Part shown: piece by piece, positions 32,436 through 40,128 of the stretch
Layout: every line of letters begins with the position of its first letter
Position numbering within the stretch: position 1 is the first letter of the stretch
From: Acidimicrobiales bacterium
GTDB lineage: Bacteria > Actinomycetota > Acidimicrobiia > Acidimicrobiales > SZUA-35
NCBI GenBank assembly: GCA_020630065.1
Contig: JAHDCC010000004.1
Location: forward strand, 99,319 to 156,915
Length of the DNA stretch: 57,597 bases
Reading direction: 5' to 3'
Program-made: the position numbers and the translations under genes
The notes under the pieces: model-generated
What the model was told of the DNA's origin: nothing
The model's input: the letters and a program-made list of their open reading frames with translations, nothing else
Database searches by the model: none

Positions 32436-32466
32436 ACCTTAGAACCTCAGGTCAACATGAGGTCAA
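32436..32466 (-). promoter_or_regulatory. MerR-type promoter with 19-base spacer and inverted repeat
   Basis: On the minus strand a -35 box TTGACC (32466-32461) and a -10 box TAAGGT (32441-32436) are separated by 19 bases, the over-long spacing typical of promoters controlled by MerR-family activators. Between them lies an inverted repeat, ACCTCA and TGAGGT with an 8-base spacer (arms at 32444-32449 and 32458-32463 on the plus strand), close to the classic SoxR/MerR half-sites. The regulator is not in this window. Confidence 0.7.
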
Positions 32467-32480
32467 GATGTATCTCGCGA

Positions 32481-32508
32481 TTGTTTCTCGCTGGCCCCAT
32501 GCTAATGT
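32481..32508 (+). promoter_or_regulatory. Putative promoter of the YtrA-regulated operon
   Basis: TTGTTT at 32481-32486 and TAATGT at 32503-32508 are spaced by 16 bases and precede the palindrome at 32514-32525, which would cover the transcription start. It diverges from the MerR-type promoter only 15 bases away. Confidence 0.45.
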
Positions 32509-32513
32509 ACCTT

Positions 32514-32525
32514 TGTACTAGTACA
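32514..32525. promoter_or_regulatory. Palindromic operator, likely for the GntR/YtrA-like repressor
   Basis: TGTACTAGTACA is a perfect 12-base palindrome just downstream of the -10 box. Similar GTAC-rich words flank it (TGTAC at 32506-32510, GATACA at 32528-32533). GntR-family repressors commonly bind such sites, and the third gene of this operon encodes one, so autoregulation is likely. Confidence 0.55.
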
Positions 32526-32569
32526 TTGATACAAGGGTGTTGGAAAGTGCTGGGGTGGGAGAAATGGCG

Positions 32570-33334
32570 ATGAGTGAAGGTGAACCGTCGGGGTTAGGTG
32601 CCAGGGTTCAAGAAGTGGCGCCAGAAGTGCTCGAGCAGCTAGTGCCCCAGCTGCCGGGAATCAAACGGCGCCTAGGTGTTGGTCTAGTAGTCATTCTCTT
32701 GGCTTCGATTGTCGGCGTCGGGTTAGGTAAGGGCTATGTCGTCGCCGACCCGTTGTCGGCTGACTTTGAGGTGCAAGAAGCTGTCGTTTCGTCGTTCGGT
32801 AATGGCGATGACGTCTACGTGCAATTTGCCATACCTAATCGTGGGCGTCGAGATATCCAGCTCGACCGTGTGTACCGCGACAACGGACTAAATCCGCGAG
32901 TGGCGGCGCTCGCTGGAGTGCCGGAAACAAAACCCGAGCTAGGTATTTTCTGGGGAAGGTCATCGTCTTACGCCGACGGGGTCCCATCTATTCTTAACTA
33001 CGTCGGAAGTAGGCGAGATCTGGGCGTGAACGAAGACCCTCAGTCGTTCGCAGGAGATCTAACTAGCAACCTCGTCGAGCTGCCGGTCACCGTCGCCGGT
33101 GATGCGTCCATTATTGTCGCCTTGATCGTTCCCGCCCGCCGCTGTGGCGAGTCGGCAATCACGCTCGACTCGATCGCGGCCGAAGTTCGATTTGCGTCGA
33201 TCCAGCGACTCTCGCCGACACGGACCGAGCGGTTCGATGTCGCTGATGACGTCGACGTTTGGGCTGTCAAAGAAACGGGAGAAATAGCACAGGCGGCCGA
33301 CCTGAACGAAGCAATCTGTGAGGTGGTGGGCTGA
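32570..33334 (+). CDS. Unknown single-pass membrane protein with large extracytoplasmic domain
   Basis: A 254-residue protein. A cytoplasmic segment of about 35 residues is followed by one membrane helix (about 38-58: 'LGVGLVVILLASIVGVGLG') and a 190-residue outer domain of mostly beta character ('ADFEVQEAVVSSFGNGDDVYVQFAI'). ATG at 32570 is preferred because GGGAG lies 8 bases upstream; GTG at 32537 and ATG at 32564 are alternatives. The family was not recognised. The stop overlaps the next gene by one base (TGATG), and both share an operon with a YtrA-like regulator. It may sense or act on the cell envelope (inference). Confidence 0.6.
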   Translation: MSEGEPSGLGARVQEVAPEVLEQLVPQLPGIKRRLGVGLVVILLASIVGVGLGKGYVVADPLSADFEVQEAVVSSFGNGDDVYVQFAIPNRGRRDIQLDRVYRDNGLNPRVAALAGVPETKPELGIFWGRSSSYADGVPSILNYVGSRRDLGVNEDPQSFAGDLTSNLVELPVTVAGDASIIVALIVPARRCGESAITLDSIAAEVRFASIQRLSPTRTERFDVADDVDVWAVKETGEIAQAADLNEAICEVVG

Positions 33335-34308
33335 TGTTAGACGGCAAAAAAATTCGGAGGTTCGTGTCTGGCCAGCGACCGTTTACGGTGCTGATCCTTC
33401 TGACGTTACTCGGTTTCGCTGCCGTGCCGTTCCTGGACTCGATAGGAGTCAGTCTTGGTGTTGGTGCTCTGTTCGGGATCACGGCGCTGTTGGCCTTAGC
33501 GTTGCTCACCGCAACGCTGCTCTTGATGAATATTGGTGCCGTCGATACCGACGGAGCGGAGATAGCTCGGCTGTTAACCCGGGATCGGCAGGCTCAGGTA
33601 CTGATTCAGCGTTGGATCGTTCGGGCGCGTTGGTACCGGTATGTTGGCGGGGCAGCCGGGTTGGCGTTCGCCCTGGGCTGGACTGGGCATTTTGTGCTGT
33701 TCGGGATGATTGGGATCATGACGGGTGCGGTTTTGTCGGAATCAGCTCGGGTGGGTAAGCCGGTAGATGGGCCCCGTACAGCAGAGTTGACTAGAAGGTC
33801 GCTTAGGCGATACGTGTCTGGTGGACAGCAATATGTGTTGTATCTAATCGCTGGGTTGGGTTGCGGGTTAACTGTTTTCTCGCTGGTAGACGGTGGGCGA
33901 GGTTGGTCGTTGTATGGCTCTTTGTCGGTCTTGTTGCTGGTAGGGGTCGTCCTGATTGCACAGTGGCGGGTTGTTGTTCGTAGTCGTCCAGCGTTGCCAG
34001 AACCCCTTCGTCATGCCGACGACCTTCTTCGTTATTTGGCTAATACTCGTAGTCTGGCCGATCCAGCGATGGCATTGGGGTTCGCTCTTTTAGCTGAAAC
34101 CTTCGGAATATGGGCGGGTCCGCAGGGTTTGACTAACGTTGCGGGCATAGCTGAGTTTGTGTGTTTTGTGCTCGCTTTAGGGGTCTGGTGGCAGAACCGT
34201 CGACTGGGTCTTGATCGGTTGAGCGACGTCGAGTTAGCTAACCCGCCTTCTCAGGGTGTGGCAGGTTCGAAGGATCAGACTACAGTTTCGTCTACTCATG
34301 ATTCTTGA
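33334..34308 (+). CDS. Unknown multi-pass membrane protein
   Basis: A 324-residue protein with about eight to ten hydrophobic segments in pairs (about 18-40, 42-66, 107-125, 128-142, 172-190, 200-218, 250-290). Between pairs two and three there is a charged loop 'DTDGAEIARLLTRDRQAQVLIQ'. No transporter signature or ATP-binding motif is present, and no ABC ATPase is nearby. It is coupled to the single-pass protein before it, and its last 11 bases overlap the GntR-family regulator gene after it. Permease or integral sensor are both possible. Confidence 0.6.
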   Translation: MLDGKKIRRFVSGQRPFTVLILLTLLGFAAVPFLDSIGVSLGVGALFGITALLALALLTATLLLMNIGAVDTDGAEIARLLTRDRQAQVLIQRWIVRARWYRYVGGAAGLAFALGWTGHFVLFGMIGIMTGAVLSESARVGKPVDGPRTAELTRRSLRRYVSGGQQYVLYLIAGLGCGLTVFSLVDGGRGWSLYGSLSVLLLVGVVLIAQWRVVVRSRPALPEPLRHADDLLRYLANTRSLADPAMALGFALLAETFGIWAGPQGLTNVAGIAEFVCFVLALGVWWQNRRLGLDRLSDVELANPPSQGVAGSKDQTTVSSTHDS

Positions 34309-34669
34309 CGTCGACCCTCAATCTGCGTTACCGGTGTATGAGCAGATCCGGGAGCAGGTGACGCGTATGATTGTTTCGGGTGTTTTGCCGGTGGGGGCTC
34401 GACTTCCTGCTATCCGTCAGCTCGCTGGGGATCTCCAGTTGGCCAAAGGGACGGTAGCTAAGGCGTATGCGCTGTTGGAACGTGACGGTGTGGTCGAGAG
34501 CCGAGGGCATCGGGGGACATTCGTGATCGAGCTTGCGTTGCCTTCTGATATTGATGGGTCGTTGGCTGTCGCCGCTGAACGGTTCGTTAATGTCGCCCGG
34601 CAGCTTGGGGTCGACCAGGAGCGGGCGTTGGCGGAGTTGGCGGCTCAGTGGAACCGGCAATCGGGTTAG
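34298..34669 (+). CDS. GntR-family transcriptional regulator, YtrA type
   Basis: A 123-residue regulator, the normal length of the YtrA subfamily. A winged helix-turn-helix occupies residues about 10-75 ('LPVYEQIREQVTRMIVSG', 'LPAIRQLAGDLQLAKGTVAK', 'GVVESRGHRGTFV'), followed by a short helical dimerisation tail. ATG at 34298 gives the standard family N-terminus; longer readings extend into the upstream membrane gene. YtrA-type repressors usually control ABC transporters; here the operon has two unknown membrane proteins instead. It probably represses its own operon through the palindrome at 32514-32525. Confidence 0.85.
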   Translation: MILDVDPQSALPVYEQIREQVTRMIVSGVLPVGARLPAIRQLAGDLQLAKGTVAKAYALLERDGVVESRGHRGTFVIELALPSDIDGSLAVAAERFVNVARQLGVDQERALAELAAQWNRQSG

Positions 34670-34679
34670 ATGCGAAATG

Positions 34680-34707
34680 TTGCTTGCCTTCTGAGCGCCG
34701 ATAAGAT
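34680..34707 (+). promoter_or_regulatory. Putative promoter of the thioredoxin-fold/TetR operon
   Basis: TTGCTT at 34680-34685 and TAAGAT at 34702-34707 with a 16-base spacer lie 11 bases before the ATG at 34719. There is no Shine-Dalgarno, so the untranslated leader would be only a few bases long. Confidence 0.45.
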
Positions 34708-34718
34708 TAACTGTACTT

Positions 34719-35591
34719 ATGAGTTCACTTAAAGAGGGTTGGGCTAGACCAGCCCGTCGATCCTTCATCGTTACGCTCCTTGTGCTCGACACCGTTGTAA
34801 TCGCGCTAGCGGTCAACGCCTTTGTGACACGAAGTCAAACCGCGTTCGGATTAGGTCTTGGCGCCATTGCCTCTACCGGTTTCCTCACATATCTGGTCCT
34901 GGCGAAACCAGCCCGAACCAGCAGACGCCTGTGGTGGATCACGGCAACCGACGCCGTCGCCTCGGTTGTTGCCCTCATCACATGGCCGCTCGTATTTCCA
35001 ATAGTGGTAATCGCAGCCGGGCTGCATTTTCTCTACACCTACTGGTATTCGAGACTCGACCGTTCCGGCCCCATAGCGCTACAAGTCGATCGTCCACTAC
35101 CTGACTTTGTGGTTACATCGGTTAACGGTCAGCAGACAACGAGTAGTCAGCTGCGTCAACAACCCCGGATCATATTGTTCTACCGAGGAAACTGGTGCCC
35201 ACTATGTATGGCCCAAATTTCAGAGATAGCGGCCGACTACCAGGCGTTAGAACGACGTGGCTACCGGGTTACCTTGATCAGCCCACAACCTTCTGAAAAC
35301 ACCGAAGAGCTGGCTGAACGATTTGACGTTTCGTTCGACTTCTATACCGACATCGAAGGTAAAGCCGCCGACACCCTCGGCATCAAACACGTCGGAGGGG
35401 CACCAGCCGGAATCGCTCACGGATATGATGGTGACACAGTACTTCCAACGGTCGTCATCACCGACAACACTGGAACTGTCCGATGGCTTGACCTGACAGA
35501 CAACTATCGCATACGGCCAGAACCTTCGACGTTTCTCGAAGTCATCGACAGCCTCCACCAAAGTAAGAGTGTTCCCACCGGTAACGTGTAG
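34719..35591 (+). CDS. Membrane-anchored peroxiredoxin/thioredoxin-like protein
   Basis: A 290-residue protein. Three or four helices fill residues 15-110, followed by a redoxin domain (about 125-285) of the AhpC/TSA-like type: 'LPDFVVTSVNGQ', then 'IILFYRGNWCPLCMAQISEI' with C160 and C163 as a CxxC pair, and 'VLPTVVITDNTGTVRWLD'. The predicted topology would place the redox domain on one side of the membrane next to quinone or envelope substrates; the side cannot be decided by eye. It may reduce peroxides or disulfides. A TetR-type regulator starts 2 bases after its stop, which suggests regulated expression under stress. Confidence 0.75.
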   Translation: MSSLKEGWARPARRSFIVTLLVLDTVVIALAVNAFVTRSQTAFGLGLGAIASTGFLTYLVLAKPARTSRRLWWITATDAVASVVALITWPLVFPIVVIAAGLHFLYTYWYSRLDRSGPIALQVDRPLPDFVVTSVNGQQTTSSQLRQQPRIILFYRGNWCPLCMAQISEIAADYQALERRGYRVTLISPQPSENTEELAERFDVSFDFYTDIEGKAADTLGIKHVGGAPAGIAHGYDGDTVLPTVVITDNTGTVRWLDLTDNYRIRPEPSTFLEVIDSLHQSKSVPTGNV

Positions 35592-35593
35592 TC

Positions 35594-36220
35594 ATGGCAG
35601 AAACCGCCACCGACCATCGCAAGCAAGGTCAGCGCCGCCGAAGCGCTGCCCGCCGCCAAGTAGTAATCGACGCGGCCAGTAAACTCTTCATCGAACAGGG
35701 ATTCGAAGCAGTCACACTCGACGACATCGCAGCCGAAGCCAACGCATCAAAACAGACCATCTACCGACACTTCGGCAGCCGGGAAGGTCTAATCGGTGAC
35801 GTACTTTCAACCGTGCTAACCGAAATGTTGATACCGGTAGAACAAGCGATGACGTCCGAAGGGTCGCCCCAAGATCGGCTTGAGGCAACCGCGCTGGCGT
35901 ATCAACAAATGGCGTTCGACCACCAAGGGCTTCGGCTTGTCAGATTCCTCATCGGTGCTGTGCCCGACAGCCCCAATCTGGGTGACCGATTCGCCGAACA
36001 AGTTATTCAGCGGGTCACGGCACTACTCGAACCGGTCGTAGCTGTTGTCCTCGAGACCGACAAAGCCCCGGTCGAAACCGAAGCGTTTATGGGAGTGCTC
36101 CAAGGTAAAGAATACAACCGCGCGTTGGTTGGCCAGCCAGTCGACTGGGAGCGTCTAGAGGCCCTACGGTCGTTCGCTGTTAACACCGTCGTCGCCGGTC
36201 GGGGGCGACCAGCAATATAG
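35594..36220 (+). CDS. TetR-family transcriptional regulator
   Basis: A 208-residue regulator. The N-terminal helix-turn-helix is clear: 'RQVVIDAASKLFIEQGFEAVTLDDIAAEANASKQTIYRHFGSREGL' reads across residues about 21-66, and the remainder is the variable ligand-binding helical domain. It starts 2 bases after the membrane-anchored redoxin gene and is probably co-transcribed with it. The ligand is unknown; the gene pair suggests control by an oxidative or membrane-active compound (inference). It faces the permease gene tail-to-tail with only 18 bases between stops. Confidence 0.88.
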   Translation: MAETATDHRKQGQRRRSAARRQVVIDAASKLFIEQGFEAVTLDDIAAEANASKQTIYRHFGSREGLIGDVLSTVLTEMLIPVEQAMTSEGSPQDRLEATALAYQQMAFDHQGLRLVRFLIGAVPDSPNLGDRFAEQVIQRVTALLEPVVAVVLETDKAPVETEAFMGVLQGKEYNRALVGQPVDWERLEALRSFAVNTVVAGRGRPAI

Positions 36221-36238
36221 CCGGGTTCGAGACGAGTG

Positions 36239-38434
36239 CTACGAGTCGGCCGCTTGTTGAGAGCTACTGCGGGATTCGTCCTCGGCCCGCTCTTGTCGAG
36301 CAAGCTCAGCCGCGTTCTCAGCGGCCGCTATTTCGGCTTGTCGAGCTTCGAAGGGATCGAGCCCCTCGTTAAGTAGTTCGATATCGTCGGGTTCACCGAT
36401 GATGGCAACACCATCGAACGCCAACAGCGTCACTTCAGGGGTCGGAATGACCAGCTCGCCGTCACGTTCAATCAACGCAACAATACAAGAGCTCGGCAAT
36501 TCGAGTTCGCTAATCTTTCGACCAAGCTGTTCGACCAAAAACGGCAGCGTCTCAACCGCACCATGGTAGAAGTGGTCGTCACGCATCAAGATGGCGTTTA
36601 ACGCCTTTTCGTCTTGGGCACGCAACCAACGGCGAGTGAAGTTATCGCTTTGCACCACTTCGACAATTTGTCCGGCGAGCCGGAGATCGAGTCCGATAGG
36701 GCGGTTGGGGGCCACCAGGAACAGGAGCGTATGGGCTTGACGTAGCTCGTCTAATCCTTCGAGGTTAAGTGTTGTGTCCGGGCCGAGGCGGCACACGACG
36801 AGTTCAGGCTGCTCGATGTCTGCGGCGGCGGTCATGGACATGTAGACGTCGTCGCCAACAGGACGGAACGATAACTTGTCGCCGAAGGTCTCGGCGATCC
36901 GTTCACCAGCATCGAATCGTTTGATCGACGTCTCAGAGAGCAACTCTTTGAGTTGAGAGTCGTCAAAGGACCCAGCCTGCACATCAACCACGACCGAGCG
37001 TGCGATCAACGCCTCGTACGACAGGTTCTCATCTTGGGTTCGGTCGTGAACAATAGTCATGAGTTCACGTTCGAGATCTTCGTACTTTTGTTCCCCAAGT
37101 CGTTGATGAACATGGAATATAGCGCCCCGGCGTTCCAGGTTGCCCATGGCGTATATGCGGTACCACATCACACACCCGATGAGAAGCACAGCGGTAAACG
37201 CGATGGCTAAGAACCCGATTTCGCTGATAAGCCACAGCGCAATCACTACCCCGGCGATCTGAAGCCACGGGTAGAAAGGAGCCTTGAAACCGGGCTTGTA
37301 ACTGTCGATCTGGCTTTCGCGCATGACGATGACGGCGATACAGATCAGCGCAAAGAGGACAAGTTGGAAGGCTGAGGCGAGCTTAGCGACCGACTCGACT
37401 GGGAACAACAACAGCACAGCAACCATGGCGGCAACGGTCAGCAACACCGACTTGGTTGGCGTGCCGAAGCGCCCGAGTTCGGCAAGGTTGGTAGGAATGA
37501 GTTTGTCTTTTGCCATCGCATACGGATAGCGAGAGGCCGAAAGAATTCCGGCGTTACCGGTTGAGGCGAACGCAGCAATAGCAGCGACGACGATCAAAAC
37601 GACGCCCAAGTCATTGGGAACCCAATCGAGGAATTCGCTGCCAGCATCGGCGACCGGAGTGAGGCTCTCTTCGAGTTCGCCCTGGGGGAGGGCGTTGATG
37701 AGGATCAACGTTCCAAGCGTGTAGATGACCGTTGCTGTCGCAAGCGACAAGGTCATGCCAAGCGGGATGTTGCGGTCAGGGTTCTCGATCTCTTCAGCGA
37801 CACTCGCAACCTTGGTCAGGCCGGCATAGGAAACAAAAACCAAACCAATCGTCGACACGAACCCGGCGAGCCCAGCACGGAAAAAGTTTTGGTCATCTCC
37901 GTTTGGAGTCAGTTGCGGACCGCCATCGACGCCCCCTAGACCAACAATAATGAACACCGAAAGAATGACGACGAGCGAACCGACCAGGGCTCGTTGCAGT
38001 ACGGTCGTTTCCTTGGCCCCCGCAATATTTATCAGGCCGAAAGCTACGGTCAGAACAATCGCAAGCGTAGTAAACGAGATATCGACGTAGAGACTGAGGT
38101 ATGCGCCCATACCGACCAGGGCAAAGGCACTCTTGAAAACCACAGCCACCCAAGAACCAAGGCCGCCGATCGTACCCATCAGCGGACCCATCGCCCGATC
38201 AAGGAAATAGTAGGTGCCGCCGGCCTTAGGCATTGCGGTCGAAAGTTCGGCCATGGAGTACATGGCGGGCAAGATCAGGAACCCGGCAAGGAAATACGCG
38301 AGGTAAACGCTGTCGCCGGTGAATCCAGCCGCAATCCCGGGCAATAGAAACAGACCCGAGCTAAACATCGCTCCTGTCGACATAGCATACACGTCGAACA
38401 GATTCAGATTTTTTTTGAGCTTGTCGTCTGCCAT
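36239..38434 (-). CDS. APC-superfamily permease fused to EIIA-like and TrkA-C-like domains
   Basis: A 731-residue protein. Residues 1-435 are an APC amino-acid/polyamine/organocation permease with about twelve helices ('FDVYAMSTGAMFSSGLFLLPG', 'MPKAGGTYYFLDRAMG', 'SYAGLTKVASVAEEIENPDRN'). A 290-residue cytoplasmic C-terminus follows: residues about 460-620 resemble a PTS EIIA type-2-like fold ('LLFLVAPNRPIGLDLRLAGQ'), and about 625-690 resemble an RCK/TrkA-C domain ('GRKISELELPSSCIVALIERDGELVIPTPEVTLLAFDGV'). The Ala/Glu-rich end is low complexity. Next to trkH and trkA this suggests a K+- or nucleotide-regulated transporter; substrate unknown. GGGGAG precedes the ATG closely. Confidence 0.8.
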   Translation of the reverse strand: MADDKLKKNLNLFDVYAMSTGAMFSSGLFLLPGIAAGFTGDSVYLAYFLAGFLILPAMYSMAELSTAMPKAGGTYYFLDRAMGPLMGTIGGLGSWVAVVFKSAFALVGMGAYLSLYVDISFTTLAIVLTVAFGLINIAGAKETTVLQRALVGSLVVILSVFIIVGLGGVDGGPQLTPNGDDQNFFRAGLAGFVSTIGLVFVSYAGLTKVASVAEEIENPDRNIPLGMTLSLATATVIYTLGTLILINALPQGELEESLTPVADAGSEFLDWVPNDLGVVLIVVAAIAAFASTGNAGILSASRYPYAMAKDKLIPTNLAELGRFGTPTKSVLLTVAAMVAVLLLFPVESVAKLASAFQLVLFALICIAVIVMRESQIDSYKPGFKAPFYPWLQIAGVVIALWLISEIGFLAIAFTAVLLIGCVMWYRIYAMGNLERRGAIFHVHQRLGEQKYEDLERELMTIVHDRTQDENLSYEALIARSVVVDVQAGSFDDSQLKELLSETSIKRFDAGERIAETFGDKLSFRPVGDDVYMSMTAAADIEQPELVVCRLGPDTTLNLEGLDELRQAHTLLFLVAPNRPIGLDLRLAGQIVEVVQSDNFTRRWLRAQDEKALNAILMRDDHFYHGAVETLPFLVEQLGRKISELELPSSCIVALIERDGELVIPTPEVTLLAFDGVAIIGEPDDIELLNEGLDPFEARQAEIAAAENAAELARQERAEDESRSSSQQAADS

Positions 38435-38591
38435 GAGCTCCCCGGGCTAGCGATTTTCCAGTCTAGTCGGTGATGTTAGCCACGGTGTGCCAGCCTGGCG
38501 TGAAGTATTCTACTTGGCTATATAAGGTGATTTACCCAACCATGGAACGGCTGGTTTATTACGACGAAATCGACACTTTTCGCCGTCACAG

Positions 38592-40115
38592 TCAGCGCCG
38601 AAGCTGGTGACGTAACATCCTGACCGGGATCTTGAATTTCGCCAGTGCAAGCAGAATCGGATAAATCTCCAAACGACCCAAAAGCATCAGTACAGTAGCG
38701 ACGATTCGAGCAAACGGACTGACAGCCATAAAATCGCTTCTAGGCCCAACATCAGCCAAACCTGGACCAACGTTGCCAAAAGCGGTCGCCGCCGCCGAGA
38801 ACGAAGTAACAAGGTCAGAACCCGACAACGCAATCAAAATAGCGCCGCCACCGAAAGCGGCGAGCGAGAGAATTAAGAACCCAACCACCTGGTTGGCGAT
38901 CCGATCGCTGATCAACGTTTGGCCAACTCGAACCGGTCGAATCATGCCCGGGTGAAGTTGTTGAAGCGCCGCCCTATGGGCGTAGCTGGCAATCGCCAAA
39001 ATGCGGACAAGTTTCACCCCGCCAGCGGTAGAACCCGCCATGGCGCCAAGTGGTATTAGAAGCAAAACCACGGCTTGGGCGGCGTCGCTCCACTCATTAG
39101 CAAAATCGACTGTCCCGTAGCCGGTTGTTGAAACGATCGATGTGACCGAGAAGAGAGCATTGCGAAACCCAGTCCAGTTCTGATGTTCGGCACCCGCAGT
39201 CGCATAGATCACGCCGGTCGCACCTGTAACAACGGCGACATAAAGCCGGAACTCCACCGAACGTAAAAGCGGACCGAACTTGCCTTGCAGAAGGCGATAC
39301 AGCAACGTGAAACTCACCCCGACCGTAAACATCGTACCGATGCATATCCATTCGATCAGCGCTGAATTAAAGTGAGCCATAGAAAGCGTGTAGCGAGAAA
39401 AACCTCCAGTTGACACGGTGGTTAGCGCATGGGAAAGCGCATCATAGAGGCCCATGCCGGCCAGAAGGTAACCGATAAGGACCAGCCCGGTCGCCAACAA
39501 GTATGTTGCCCAAAGGCGTCGAGCCGTCGATCGGATACGCGGCCTAAGTCGTTCCCCCGTCGGTCCGGGCGATTCGGCCTGGAGAAGACCCATACCCCAG
39601 CCGCCGACCGAAGGTAACACTGCGATCACCAATACGATGACCCCCATACCGCCAAGCCATTGGGTCATCGATCGCCAAAAGAGAATACCTTCAGATGCCG
39701 CAAACACGGTCGGGTCTTCAACACTTGCTTGAAGCACGGTTGCACCAGTAGTTGTGAAACCAGAAACCGATTCAAACAAAGCCTGGTCCAGCTCGGTGAT
39801 AGTTCCCGTCAACAGATATGGCAAGGCACCGACGACCGACATCGTACACCACGACGCCGTTACCGCAGTGAAGACGTCAAGGACGGGGATTCGCTTGGGG
39901 GCCGAGGTCGTCAACCAGAGGATCGTGCCGGCTAAGGCCGATCCACACCCGACGCCGCCTAACTCGATCCAATCGGTTGAGGAACCGGCAGTTAGTTCGG
40001 CGATCGCCGCCAAAATCTGGCCGAGTCCACAGAAAATAAGTGTCAATCCAAGAATGTGAAGAAGCGCATGCGGTCGTTTCTTCCAGGTGGGTGCTAGACC
40101 GGCTAACAAACTCAC
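38592..40115 (-). CDS. Trk-type potassium uptake protein TrkH
   Basis: A 507-residue K+-translocating subunit of the Trk/Ktr family. Four pore repeats are visible through their selectivity-filter strands: 'SGFTTTGATV' near 117-126, 'TTVSTGGFSRY' near 232-242, 'SIVSTTGYGTVDF' near 322-334 and 'AFGNVGPGLADV' near 446-457; the intramembrane-loop region is 'AMAGSTAGGVKLVRIL'. GTG at 40115 is the start; the stop of trkA is 13 bases upstream. It works with the TrkA protein, which gates it by binding nucleotides. Confidence 0.92.
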   Translation of the reverse strand: MSLLAGLAPTWKKRPHALLHILGLTLIFCGLGQILAAIAELTAGSSTDWIELGGVGCGSALAGTILWLTTSAPKRIPVLDVFTAVTASWCTMSVVGALPYLLTGTITELDQALFESVSGFTTTGATVLQASVEDPTVFAASEGILFWRSMTQWLGGMGVIVLVIAVLPSVGGWGMGLLQAESPGPTGERLRPRIRSTARRLWATYLLATGLVLIGYLLAGMGLYDALSHALTTVSTGGFSRYTLSMAHFNSALIEWICIGTMFTVGVSFTLLYRLLQGKFGPLLRSVEFRLYVAVVTGATGVIYATAGAEHQNWTGFRNALFSVTSIVSTTGYGTVDFANEWSDAAQAVVLLLIPLGAMAGSTAGGVKLVRILAIASYAHRAALQQLHPGMIRPVRVGQTLISDRIANQVVGFLILSLAAFGGGAILIALSGSDLVTSFSAAATAFGNVGPGLADVGPRSDFMAVSPFARIVATVLMLLGRLEIYPILLALAKFKIPVRMLRHQLRR

Positions 40116-40128
40116 GACTGACCTTTCG

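Noticed and set aside
32537-32569. Earlier GTG start for the single-pass membrane protein
   Set aside because: GGGAG is 8 bases before the ATG at 32570, whereas the GTG has no ribosome site and lies very close to the palindrome.
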